A stretch of DNA of 64,000 nucleotides from Amoebophrya sp. A120. Its lineage: Eukaryota; Sar; Dinophyceae; Syndiniales; Amoebophryaceae. The stretch's first letter is position 1. Each line of letters begins with the position of its first letter. Below, piece by piece: positions 46,719 to 57,600 of this stretch. Made by a program: the position numbers and the translations under genes. Below the pieces are notes generated by a model. It ran no database searches, was not told the DNA's origin, and worked only from the letters and a program-made list of their open reading frames with translations. The stretch covers positions 6,135,923 to 6,199,922 of the forward strand of contig CAJINV010000004.1 of the NCBI GenBank assembly GCA_905178155.1, written 5' to 3'.

Positions 46719-47384
46719 TCACCACCAATCGCAGTAGTCCGCGCAGGCAGTTGTATCCCCCGGACTATTTTTCTTTTGCACCTTGCAGGTGGGCATCGTC
46801 TTCACGTGCTTCTCACACTCGCCACACTTCTGAAAGTCCCCCGCCGAGCCACTGGTCCTCTTCACCGGGGTACGAGCATCAACATGTGGAATTTCTTCTA
46901 AACAGCCATGATACGGATCGCAGCCCCCACCAAGCTGCAAAAATTTTGCGTTCCAGCAGCAATCATTTGCCTGCGCCGTGCCCTGCTCCGTCACATCGTC
47001 ACACTGAAAGAAAGGAGTATTGAGTATAGTTGGTTTCTCGCCAGCGCCGTAGTCGTAAAATAGTACAAAAAATATCATGGTGCACGATAAAGTGCATATT
47101 CCGTCGTTCTCAAAAAAGCGTCACGCTTTTCCTTTTGGCCATACGTCTATTTAAGTAAATGAAGAAGATACTCGCATCATTCAAATACCGGGTCCTTGGC
47201 CTTGTCCTGCAGCATGGTCGTGGAAGCTTTGCCTTTCGACACAACCGACGCCTTGTTCTGGATGAAGCCACTGGCTGCGTCACCGTCTTCGCGTCCAACC
47301 CACCCGTTCGTAAACCCGGTGGGGGGGGGGGGGGGTGATCGCCGCGGCCTCCGCGACAATCGACACGACAGTCGCTCTCTTCAT
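46719..47384 (-). CDS. Small Cys-rich secreted candidate with frame break at a G15 run
   Basis: Not recognised. Exon 1 (47189-47384) begins at an ATG giving MKRATVVSIVAEAAA, a short signal-like segment, then a Pro run encoded by a 15-base G/C homopolymer at 47321-47335. Exon 2 (46719-47003) follows a GT-AG intron and encodes a Cys-rich region (CDDVTEQGT, DCCWNAKFLQLGGGCDPYHG, KCGECEKHVKTMPTC, CADYCDWW, stop). The frame after the homopolymer (GFTNGWVGREDGDAASGF) matches exon 2, but the ATG frame does not: one base fewer in the run would make the whole model continuous at about 159 aa. A sequencing or assembly error in the homopolymer is likely; a true pseudogene or a different 5' exon cannot be excluded. 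Confidence 0.55.
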
Positions 47385-47991
47385 TCTTGATTACTCGAAG
47401 TCGATCTATTCTATGGCCTTCACAATCACGTCGAGAAAACGTCAATATAATCTTTCTAGGATCTACTGCGCTTTCTCAGTCTGCGGCGATGTAAAGGCAG
47501 TGTGGTACTTGGATCACGGAGGAGTGAAAAAAAAAAACCTTTTTTCCTGCCAAGTCTGTTGTTTTGTAGAGTGGACTTTTGGGTCTAGGTCGCGACGAAT
47601 GGAAAACTGAACTAGTGCATCCCTGTCAGACGTTGATATCGATATGTTGATATTCATAGAAATTATCCGATCACTGTTTTAGTATTGAGGACGGAGACGA
47701 TGCGAACGAATACGCGAAGGACACGGAATTGAGCGTAAAAACGATACAAGCGGACTGGTACGAAGCAACTCCGCCCTACGAAAATCACAGCAAATTGAAC
47801 GTATTTATGGCAGTACGATCTAGACTGATCAATGTGTCATGATCAGAACGTGATGCGGAACGACAGCAGCACTGGGGAATACGACGAGGAGCACCGTCTT
47901 TTATTGCTGCAGGCAATCTAAGGCCCACGAAGATCATGCGAAGAGGTAGAACACGGTCCGTTCAAAGTGCTGCAACGAGTTGCTTGTACGA

Positions 47992-48102
47992 TCACGACGA
48001 GGAGGAGAATCTTTTCCCTTCACCCATATCAAATAAGCTTTCAAGCTGCAACATGGAAAGATAATGCTCTCGTTTGTCGTGTTCGCTGCTTGTGCCCGAC
48101 AT
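47992..48102 (-). CDS. 36-codon open frame containing a duplicated peptide motif
   Basis: ATG at 48100-48102, TGA at 47992-47994. The peptide core SSEHDKREHYLSMLQLESLF parallels the 45.8 kb candidate exon, with two charge-altering changes and otherwise silent differences. It may be a duplicated exon remnant or a tiny gene. Confidence 0.25.
   Translation of the reverse strand: MSGTSSEHDKREHYLSMLQLESLFDMGEGKRFSSSS
48022..48102. repeat. Dispersed 80-bp repeat, copy 2
   Basis: Second copy of the repeat at 45800-45880, in direct orientation, about 2.2 kb away. Confidence 0.75.
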
Positions 48103-48247
48103 GAAGCGCTGTTCACCGTATTTGCAGCAAACTGCAAACTACCTTCACGTCGAAATAGACGGTTTAGACCACAAATGATCTTCTCCACAACCGCCGCGGC
48201 CAACCACCCGCCCGCACGAATCAGCATGTTGATGCAGCCACTCCAGC

Positions 48248-51200
48248 TTACGCGCTCTCCTTGAGCGCGATCCCCTCGCTCTCGTCCTCGCCGGCTATGG
48301 CCTTCGCAACCTTCTCGGCCTCTTCTTTCTCGGCTGTCGATATCACGGTCGTGAGGGACATTATGCAAAAAGAAAAATGATAGTTTTTTTTATTGATGCT
48401 GTTGCAGAAATGAAAGAAAGTAAATTTAGATGGAGAAAAAAGCTCATGCGCGGTAGGTTAGCATGATGATGTACTACAAGGACAGATGATGATACTACAT
48501 TTAAATTTATACCTTTTTTCAGCACGGCGTTGAAGTCACCGACGTAAAGCAAGCTTGATATGCCGAAGATCAGCACGGAGACTACGAACTCGGGGCATAC
48601 TTCGGAGTCGAAGAAGATCCAGCTCATAAATGTCGTTACAAAAATGATGACGACCCCGCCAATGCACTTTACGACGTTGTCAAAATACCTGAAAGAGTAA
48701 AATGTTTGCATCTACTTCGTAGAGAATATAGATGCCGAGGAAATTATGTTCAGTTCTGGTGACCATCCTCGACAGATGAATTTTCTTCAAATTTATTCAT
48801 GTTGTGGTCGCATTCTTGCTTTCCAAACCAAACGACCTGCTCTACTCAGAGGACTATCGTGCGATGAGAAAGCAAAGTAGAGATTCTTGAAGTCAAAACA
48901 GACATCAAACCTCAGTATGAGGCTGACAGACAGTCCATAGGAGCATTCGCACACGACAAGGAGCCCCACTGCCCAGGTAAAGCCGTGAAATATGCTGCCG
49001 CTGTCTTCTCTCGTCGATGTTGAAGACGAGGATGCGCTTTGTTCTCTTGACCTGTCTGCCGAGCTGAACGCGACGGCGCCGTGCCTCAACAGACTTCTTG
49101 CGTGCATCACGCCATACGTGGCGGCTGCACCTTGAAATGAAATTGTTGATGCGCGAGGTTGATTTCGATGCTACACGACCATTGAGATTATGTGCTAGTT
49201 TTTTTTCCTGCCTGGTAATCTGAGTTCGAATCGCTATCAGTCCTACTGCGAGGGCTCACGCGCCCTCCATCACAAGGTGGCCCCCGACCGCTACCGTCTC
49301 GCTTTCTTGCCCCCAATAGTACTTCGTCCTGAGTACATAGCAGGCTTGGTGGAAGCTTTCGTTTCCTACTGCTAGCTATTAATATTCTCTGCGACTTGTG
49401 CATGTTGCTGCTGATCGTGTACGACCAGAGCTATTTTCCAAAAGCCGACCTTACTCAGATTACCAGGAACGAAATCGAAATCAACCAAAACATTCGCGCT
49501 TTATTTTAAAAATCCCCTTTGGAAGTGAGTGCCCTCCACCACCTATGTGGATAGTTCCACGCTCTATCATGGTGCAGCAGCGGTGCTGGCAAATCTCTCC
49601 TGCGGGTTGTCTCATTCCCCATCGGCAAGAGCACGACACATCCCTTCCTCCACGCCAGCAAGTAGAACCAACCTCCGCTGCGGCAGTCGGAAAGGACAGT
49701 GAGCTCGTTAGGTGTAAAAACTAACATAGGCGAGGTTGGTTTCTTATCTTTCTCATCCCGCCGATAGTCTGAGTAAGGCGACCTACTAGCGCTAAGAAAA
49801 TATGTAAATCATTCAGAGTTGAGTACTCCTACCAAATCTAAGTGACAAGTGGAAATACAAACATACTACACTAACCGTTACGGTAGGTCAACGACATATC
49901 GTTGCAAATAACTACCCAGCACCTGAGGACAAGCGAGACGGAGAGGCCCAGGAGCACGTTGCAGCAAATAATCGTGTACACGCCGGCATTGAAGCCGCTC
50001 AGGGGGTCCAGCAGCGTCGATGAAGTATTCGAGGAAGTGGCATTCACGAACAACATCGCTGTTTGGTGGAAGAACGGGAGGGTACTTCTACTAGATCTTC
50101 TTCTATGCTACGCAATCTACAAACAGATTAACTCACGTCCTCGACGTCCCACTAGTGCGGCCCGGCGCACAGGCGCTTGCGATTCGAATTCACATTACCA
50201 GAAGCAGAATTTCTGTGCGATAAAAACTTCTGTGGAAACATCAGCGTTGGTTCACTTCTGCGGCCATGAAATTATTTCAATCACCAACAAAAAAGTTTGA
50301 TTCCCACGTAAACAACTCGGCACTATTTCTACGAAGAACTTTACTGTTTATACATAGTAAGAAAACCAGCTTACCGCCCAGGTTGAATATGCAGCCCCAC
50401 TGGTAGGTCCAGGCGTTTTTCCGCATTAGAGGCACATCGCTGTCGATCGACTTGAGCAGCCACTCGTTCACGGCCCCGGAGAGCCCGCTGGTGACGGACA
50501 TGATTGTCACACAAATCATACCCAGCACGAAGGAGCCGAATCCTGCAGACGGCGGCTCGATCCCAGCCGGACTCGTACCTGCTTGGAGCAATCTGACAGC
50601 ACTCGCGTCCGCGACGGTGTAGTATTGCTCAGAAGTTGCGCCAGCTCCTGCATTTGATGCGCCTGCAACTACGGTTCCTGCAGCTGCTATTGGGCTCGAC
50701 CACACGGAGGAGCTCGCTGTTGATTCGCCAAACAAATTGTAGTCGGGAAACAGCATTTGGGCTGCAGCTGAGGTCGTTGACGACGCAGATGAAAGGACTC
50801 GTCCAGCACCTGTTGATCCGCCTTGCTGTAAGAGACTGGTCGCACTACCTGCTTCACTGGCAGCTACATATGAGACTGCACAACTCCCCCTCCCCTCATT
50901 TGTCATGCAAAACCCCAAATCCAAGTGCTTCCCTGTGGCACTGTTTGCGTCACAGATTCCGGAAGCCCAAACAGTAACTACACTAGGCGCATGAATTTGT
51001 CATGCACAGGCTCCAGGTGTGGAGGTGTTTGTATTGCTGTTCATGCAATACAAATGAGGGGGAGGGGGGAGTTGTGCACTCTCGTACTACAGAAGTGCTG
51101 TCTAGTAGACCGCTGGTCGGCGGCAAATCTAAAAGCACGGAGGCCTCGTGAAGGTGGCGGTCCCAAAAATAACTGGGTATCAAATGCAAATGTGTCTGGG

Positions 51201-53460
51201 TCGTCTGGAAACTTGTGATGCAAGCAAGGGAATATTGAGCACACTGTAATGCGCTCCCCAGCATGACAAGTTTTTCCGTGGTTCAGAGTTGCGCACGTCG
51301 CATGAGAAACTGCTTTTTGCATGACAGACAAGGGGATCTCTTCGCGGGCACGCAATACAGAGTTTAGAATCATGCCAGACTAGCATGACAAATCTCGCAA
51401 TCTCCCAGACCCAGACACATTTGCAATGCATACTGGGGTTCATACTCGCATTTGACATTGCGATCGCCGCATCCTCGTCCCACATATCCTGTGCAAAAGT
51501 ATCGCACTCGTACGAATTGCAGTTATGCATGACAAATTTCCTTTCCAAGGTAAAACAGCATGACAAATTCAATTTTTAATGCTGAGAAAATTTGTAATGC
51601 AATTCATACTAGTACGATGGTTTTGCAATTCATACCACATCAACTGCCGCAACTTCAGCCCGCATTCCCCGATGGTACGCACTTTGGAGACGACGAGGGC
51701 GAGTACCAGGTTGACCAAACCCAGTATCAAGAAGAAAAATCTCCCTTCCCCATATCAAAGCGGAAGTCTGTGATGCAGATTTGTGGCCACAAATCAGCTT
51801 TGTCATGCTAAAAGGGAAAAGATGAGGACTGTAGTGCTGGGTGGCGTAGGAAAGCCTGGCATCTTCAGCATGACAGGAGGCAACTGGAAGTGGGAAACAG
51901 CACCATGACAAATTCGCTGCAATTCGGCCACAACGGCGGCTCTTGGCGTTCTAGCAATACAAGTCGATTTGTGTACTCAAATACAGCATCACAAATTTCG
52001 TTTTCGATATGGGGAGGGGGGATTTTTCCTTTTGACACCCAGCCACTGCACCTTGGTGAAGTGCTGCTCGAGGAGAAACCAGCCCGACACCGCGGCGAAC
52101 AGGATCTTGGAATTGACAAAAAGGCTGAACAGCGGGGGGCCGAGCAGGGAAATCGCGTAAAAACCCAGGTTGTTCTGGATCGCGTACATGAAAGCCGGGC
52201 CAGCGTACCTTAGATAGTAGTTGATACTGAAAACTAAAATCCCAAAGGGAAGTTTGAAAATAGCACAGTAGCATAGCGAACTGAGAATATTTGTGCAAGC
52301 ACATCCTGTGGAAGGTTTTTTGGAAGATGAAGAAGGAGGCGACTACGTGAGTCCCTAGCTAGAAATGGGCGCGGCGCGTGTGTGGATACTTCTGCCCACG
52401 CGGTCCCACATGGCGTAAGCCGGAGCACCGCGACCAAGCAGTGCTACACCCAGCCTACCACGTGGGTGCTCCCCTAGTTAGCATTTGGTCGATCGTTTTG
52501 CGCCCGTGGGTACCGGTTCACCGGAGATAGTAGTTGATACTGATCGTGGAGATGGGGCGGAGGGTGATTCTACTTCTCGTGTATCAAGCGGTTGGTGTAG
52601 CGGCTTTCGCTTGGTTCTTTCATCTTGTTACGTATAATTTTTCTAAGTGTACAAGGCGACAAACATAAATACCGAACCCAACCAGCCATCGTAGTGGACC
52701 GCCGGCTTTCCTTGGTGGAGTATCAAATGCAAAAATGTCTGGGTCTGGAAGAGTGCTAGGTTTGTCATGCAGGTTATCCATGACCTATGCGGTCTGGCAT
52801 GCACGGCCTAGCATGACAGATTCTGTGAGATCTCTATCATGCCTTTCCTGCATGAGAAACTGCCTCTAAACTTGTTCAAAAGTGGACCTCTTTTGGTAAT
52901 CATGCAACACAAATTTTTCGACGATTCAGATGTAGCATGACAAGTTGCATTCTTCCAGACCCAGACATTTTTGCAATGCATATGGAGCCGCACAGCCCCA
53001 TGTTGTCGAAGACCAGCGCCGCACAGAGCTTGAGGAGCTCGATGAAAAAGACCGCGACGGTATCCTGAGTAAAAACGCTCCCACCCAATACGTCAAGATG
53101 GGGATCTCGCAACACAAATCGAGAAGTTTTGGGAGCCAAGCATGACAAGTTCCCTGCTGTAGTGTAGTGCAGTTTAGCAAGTACAGCCGCAACACAAATC
53201 CATCTAGTGATCCTGTTTGAAGCATTACAAAGTCCAAAATACGTTTGGAAATGCCTCTCATGGGGATGCGCATTACAAATCTTCCTGTAACTGCAAATCT
53301 GCATGACAATTAATATGGGGTGGGGACGTTTTTACTCAGCATAGACGGCCACATTGTACACGAGCTTTCCACCGCTGGCCTCGGAAAATTTTACCACCAA
53401 GATGGACGCCGAGCCCATGCAAATGTAGTACGCAAAAAGACCAACGAGAAACGGCGACAT
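48248..53460 (-). CDS. Nucleotide-sugar transporter with alternative exon pair, 11 exons per isoform
   Basis: Multi-pass Golgi or ER antiporter of the UDP-galactose/CMP-sialic acid transporter family. Exons: 53344-53460, 52983-53055, 52653-52715, 52038-52233, 51635-51719, 51433-51479, 51087-51172, 50375-50863, then 49923-50058 or 48911-49124, then 48513-48688 and 48248-48333. Either choice stays in frame: 517 or 543 aa. Start MSPFLVGLFAYYICMG (caagATGtc). Family motifs: AVAVFFIELLKLCAALVF, AFMYAIQNNLGFYAI, FVNSKILFAAVSGWFLLEQHFTKVQWLGL (20 or fewer per block in the gene), VTSGLSGAVNEWLLK, and YFDNVVKCIGG. A Ser, Ala and Gly-rich insert lies between residues about 230 and 320. Six introns are introners; the rest are GT-AG. 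Substrate cannot be told from sequence. Confidence 0.88.
48911..49124 (-). other. Alternative exon 9b of the transporter
   Basis: 214 nt, same entry and exit phases as 9a, between GTGCAG acceptor and GTTTGA donor. Encodes a longer, Ser-rich lumenal-type segment and helix GFTWAVGLLVVCEC, YGLSVSLILR. Using both 9a and 9b shifts the frame and meets TGA at the start of the next exon. Confidence 0.75.
49923..50058 (-). other. Alternative exon 9a of the transporter
   Basis: 136 nt, entering after one base of a codon and leaving after two, between a CAG acceptor and a GTGCTG donor. Encodes LFVNATSSNTSST, then helix GVYTIICCNVLLGLSVSLVLR, which joins YFDNVVK of the next exon. Shares phase and C-terminal sequence with 9b. 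Confidence 0.75.
50869..51086. mobile_element. Introner, family E (GTGCACAACTCCCCC ends)
   Basis: 218 bp in the transporter gene; TIR TATGAGACTGCACAACTCCC; TSD CTACA. Same family as 57288-57504. Confidence 0.9.
51178..51432. mobile_element. Introner, family B
   Basis: 255 bp in the transporter gene; TSD CTGGG. Removal gives SMNPSYFWDRH. Confidence 0.9.
51485..51634. mobile_element. Introner, family A
   Basis: 150 bp in the transporter gene; TSD CCACA. Removal gives RQLMWDEDAA. Confidence 0.92.
51725..52037. mobile_element. Introner, long-TIR family
   Basis: 313 bp in the transporter gene; TIR about 35 bp beginning TATCAAGAAGAAAAATC and reaching CCCCATATC; TSD CCCAG. Removal restores KVQWLGLVNLVL. 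Confidence 0.9.
52721..52982. mobile_element. Introner, family B
   Basis: 262 bp in the transporter gene; TSD TGGAG. Removal gives LCGSTKESRRS. Confidence 0.9.
53061..53343. mobile_element. Introner, family with CTGAGTAAAAACG ends
   Basis: 283 bp in the transporter gene; TIR TATCCTGAGTAAAAACG; TSD GACGG. Removal restores VYNVAVAVFFIELL. Confidence 0.9.
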
Positions 53461-54059
53461 CTTGATCTGGTCCTGCGCGTATCTATAGTGTAAGGATAAG
53501 GAATAAAGGGGTTCAATCACAAACTGAAAGTTGCAACTATACTTATCAAGCCCAAAGTGATGAACAAACTTGTTCCGCTACTGTAACTTTCTTCCTCTGT
53601 CTCTCTGCCGTGCCGCGGCTGGTTGTATTTCTCAAGGTACTGAATGGTTTGACGAAAGAACAAGAAGAAGATCAAATAAAACAGACTGGACGAAAGCAAA
53701 ACGACCTTCAACGAACCTCCTGAACCATGTCCAGAGACGACCAGAACAACGTAAACTGCAATCACACTGTGAGACCGCAATCGCTACACTGTTTGCATCT
53801 AGTACAGCATATCAACTTCTTGGTTATCTTTTTCTTTCTTCCGTCGTGTGTAGCCAGAGCGTTGCCACGACACTTAACATGCGGCTCGTTCCAGTCTACG
53901 AATAATTTCCAACCGTGTCGGCTTGGAACGAGCAACAGATCAAAATTGCGCATGTAAGTTGGCACATCACTGTCTGCGGCGAGGCTTACTCAATCGTAAA
54001 AAACATCGCCCAGTTTTGCAAAGAATTTAGTCCACAACACGTTGAAGCCGCTTGAAATC

Positions 54060-54207
54060 TACTGCATATTCATTCTTTTTCTACTTGTCTTTTGGTGAAG
54101 CAAGTTTAGCTTTAGTTTGTTGCCTATATAATCGGGCAATTTACTGTATATTCATTCCTTTTCTACTTGTCTTTCGGTGAAGCAAGTTTAGCTTTAGTTT
54201 GTTGCCT
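54060..54207. repeat. Two direct copies of a 66-bp unit
   Basis: Units 54060-54125 and 54142-54207 both run from TACTG(C/T)ATATTCATTC to GTTTGTTGCCT with three differences, separated by 16 bp. Confidence 0.9.
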
Positions 54208-54471
54208 TCATCATTTCTAATTCGATCGGGGAGATGAAATGAAATTATACTTATACGCACTTCGCCGAGGAAGCCTTTGTCTTGTTTGTTTGTTATCATT
54301 GGATTCGTGGCATCCGGTTGAAGGGCTCACCTTCCTGTTTGTTTGTGTTCATGCGTCAAGGTGGGAACGCGTTTACATACTCTTACTCACCTTTTTCCCT
54401 AAAAATCCGCTGCTGAGACTTTGCCCCGCTGAAGAACGACTCTACAGCTATTTCAAGAAAAATACTATTTG

Positions 54472-54552
54472 GCTCAGGCGTCTTTGGCTCAGACCTGAAA
54501 ATCAAGCGTCTTTGGCTCAAATACTATTTGGCTCAAGCGTCTTTGGCTTATG
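54472..54552 (+). repeat. Cluster of five TTTGGCTCA units, spliced-leader-like
   Basis: TTTGGCTCA occurs four times and TTTGGCTTA once within 81 bp, in the settings ATACTATTTGGCTCA and GCGTCTTTGGCTCA. One copy reads ATTTGGCTCAAG, close to the 3' end of the conserved dinoflagellate spliced leader (...TTTTGGCTCAAG). Confidence 0.6.
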
Positions 54553-54606
54553 CGCCTCAACATCAGGAAAGCACCTCGGAAAAAAAAATGATGACGGAAA
54601 AGGTGA

Positions 54607-57600
54607 TTATAAACCAAAATCTGCATACAGCCGAAAACATATTTCGCCAGCTTCCCGCTGGCAGATCTCGTCGGGATCTATCCTTCCTGCCAGACCGAAA
54701 ATGTTCCCGCTATGGTATGGAGTTGTTTGCTGAGTCACCAGAGAAGTGTTGTTGTTCGCAGTTCCTACTTGACGACCCAGGCCAAGCTGGAGGTCATTTC
54801 TTCGTGTGCTGCTGGGTGGAGAATCGTCTACTTCATCTCCCCGCTCATGATCTCCGGCGCTCAGCAAAGGTGATCCTGATGCTGTGCTCGTGGTCGACGA
54901 CGTGTTCTCATCTGTATCCGACATCTTTAGATTGCGACTGCTCTCAAGTACTGTCACTAGACACGAATTGCTAGCGGTGGTTCTTTCAGCGGGCGTCATT
55001 CTGATCTCCTTCATCCGCTCCGAGGGTCGCTGAAATTTTAGTAGGATCGGTGGAACAATTTCAGTGTTGTCCACTACATCAGGTTGCAGCGAAGCCGCAT
55101 GTTGCGCATGTGCATGAAAATCACAAGTACAAAAAGTGCCGTATCTTTTTCGCGCAATCAAATCAATAAATTAAATAGCAGGAAAAGAACTACCGCATGA
55201 CTATGCAATACCTGCAACGTTCGCACAATGTCATAGCCTCCGCCGGCGGCCGAACAGCCTAGTGTCGTCCCCCGTCTCGTTATTTTCCAGTTGCGAAACC
55301 AATCCATGAATACCATTGCCTCGTCGCTGAAGCGCCGCACCGCAGACGTCCAAGCACCGGCCCCACCTGCTTGTAGTCCGGCAGCACATCGGTAGTGGCC
55401 CTGGCCTCCGAGCACGTGCCGGTCCATGACTGCTTCCAGACAGCTCGTGACCAACTCGTAGCTGGCTCTTCGCACCCGCGTTTTATGCATCGCAAAAGCA
55501 TCCCATCGCACTAGCAGTGATTGCATCACAAATTTGTTTGGCAAGAACAAAACTTGAATTTGTAATGCTGAGTCAGCTAGGTGTCGATGTTTGTCATGCA
55601 TGACTGCAATTTGTACGAGGTCGATACTTTTGTAGTGGATAGGTTTCGCGGTTCAACAAATCGGCGGACCACATCAGCTGTTCGAGGACTTCCGATACTT
55701 TCTTCGTTTCCGGCGTGCAGAACTCTTGGATGATACTCTTGCACACGTCTAGGAAGGTCTCCCACACCACCGGACTGACGAAATCAGAGGAGTCATGGTA
55801 CGTAGTAGGATTGCTACTTGTGAGATTCTCGTCCTGGTGAACTATGTTCTTGTTGTTACCGGTAGCTGCAATTGCAAACTGGTCACGGCGGCCATTAATC
55901 TTCTTCATCCGGTTCATCGACGCCCAAGCTGCAGTACTAGGACTCGTTGATGTTGCTGGGTTAGTACAAATCGGTCCAGGTTGCACTTGTTCCCTCGCAC
56001 TACGGCGGTAGGGTCCTTCCTGGGTTGAAAATAAATCCATGCTCGGATCTTCAGTACTACTAGCACCCGTAATATCATGCGTTCTTCGTGTTGTACAGCT
56101 ACTAGGGCCTTTCTTCCTCCTACCTCGCTGCAGATTCTCCTTTTTCAAATTTCGCAAAATTGTCTCCTCATCCTCTTCGTCCTCGGCGTAGGGCACGACT
56201 TTCTTCGCAAAACCGCCGTCCGCTGTGGCAATCCACTCGTTGTCGCAGGCAGCAGCAGCTGTACGACTTGCATCAGATGGATAGGGAAGTGCATCGAAAT
56301 CCGCCCTGCTGGACGATGTTGATGATCCGGTGAGTGGCTGGGAGTTGCTCCTACCACGAGAGGTTAAAGAGAAACACGGCACAAGCGCAGTCGCCCCAAA
56401 AAGGTGCGTCAGCGGACGAACGTACGAGTCGTGTAAAACCTCGGCCATATTGTTTTTGCCAGCAATCCGCATTTTATCTAGGATGATGTTCACAATGTCG
56501 CTGCCACCGAACGGAAGCCGCTTCGCCAGAAGGTCGTAAAGAATCTGTGTGTATTACTTCTTTTGTTTTGGATCTACTTTTGCGGTGCGGGATGTTGATG
56601 CGAGGGAGGCCAAGCACAATTGGCATGGATTCTGAGTCTGTAGGTTGCATCACACCTACTTCATCAACAGGTCAACAAGTTCAAACTTAAACTCATGCAG
56701 GATCGACACCAATATAGTACTGGAGGCTGCAGGCCGAAACGTTGCAAGCAATTAGCAAATAGCTAAAAGTGAAACACAAACATCATTTACTGGTAAATTC
56801 CCCGGAATGGCGGCCACGATCTGCCGCCGCAGCCGCTCCAGTTCCTCCTCGTCTTCGTCGGGATAGAGAGAAAAGTCGAGCTGCAAGAGCCGCGTGGTCA
56901 GTGCCATCCGCACGCCCCGCTGGCTATGGGGGTGTCAGGATCGGAATTGACAAAGTCGAAATAGTTTGTCATGCATAAAACGGATAAGTACCAGTTGGTG
57001 CCTAGATTTCTTTTTCAAGTGGCGCATTACAAATTTGGGTAGAACCGACATCCAGTTTGTCATGCTGTTTGGGGAAGGTAGACGCCTTTTGTCATGCTAC
57101 TTCAGCAGCTCTATTTGTACCCCTCAACAGGCTTTTTACAATCTGCCTCCCTTGCCTACTCTGCAAGACAGGCACTCTGTGGGCTGCATTTTATGCATCA
57201 CAAACTATTTCAACTTTGACGGTTTCAATCCTGACACTCCCATACTGCCCTTCCGTCGCGTAGTCGGCGAGCAGCAGCCCCGGTGTTTATGAAAGTGCAC
57301 AACTACTCCCCCTCGCACTCGTTTGTATTGCATGAACAGCAATACAAGCGTCAGCAAGAATACAGGTTTTGCATGACAAATTTGGACAGGAAGGTAGTCT
57401 TATTTGGGCTGCCAGAACTTGTCATGCAAACAGTGCCAAGAGGCAGAGGGTGAGTTTGGTATTTTGCATGACAAATGAGGGGGAGGGAGATGTGCGCTCT
57501 CATAGTGTTTCCTCCGGGTCCTGGAACGCCTGGAAAGGCAGGCCCATGGGCAAGGGCCGCGTCTCCGGCCATTTGCTCGACGCGTTCGTTACAGACAGCA

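Larger units (their letters stand above)
47385..48247. other. Intergenic, 3' of the transporter gene
   Basis: Contains one copy of an 80-bp dispersed repeat (48022-48102) and a 36-codon open frame overlapping it. Otherwise nothing recognisable. Confidence 0.45.
53461..54606. other. Intergenic with tandem repeats
   Basis: Upstream of the transporter. Holds a 66-bp direct repeat pair (54060-54207) and a cluster of TTTGGCTCA units (54472-54552). A 164-codon plus-strand open frame (54239-54733) overlaps the orphan gene's last exon and is not supported. Confidence 0.5.

Noticed and set aside
54239-54733. 164-codon plus-strand open frame
   Set aside because: It runs through the spliced-leader-like repeats and antisense to the orphan gene's last exon; no domain.
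4489-57504. CRISPR-like reading of the repeated A and B units
   Set aside because: Units are single, inverted-end elements inside genes of a eukaryote, not a spaced direct-repeat array.
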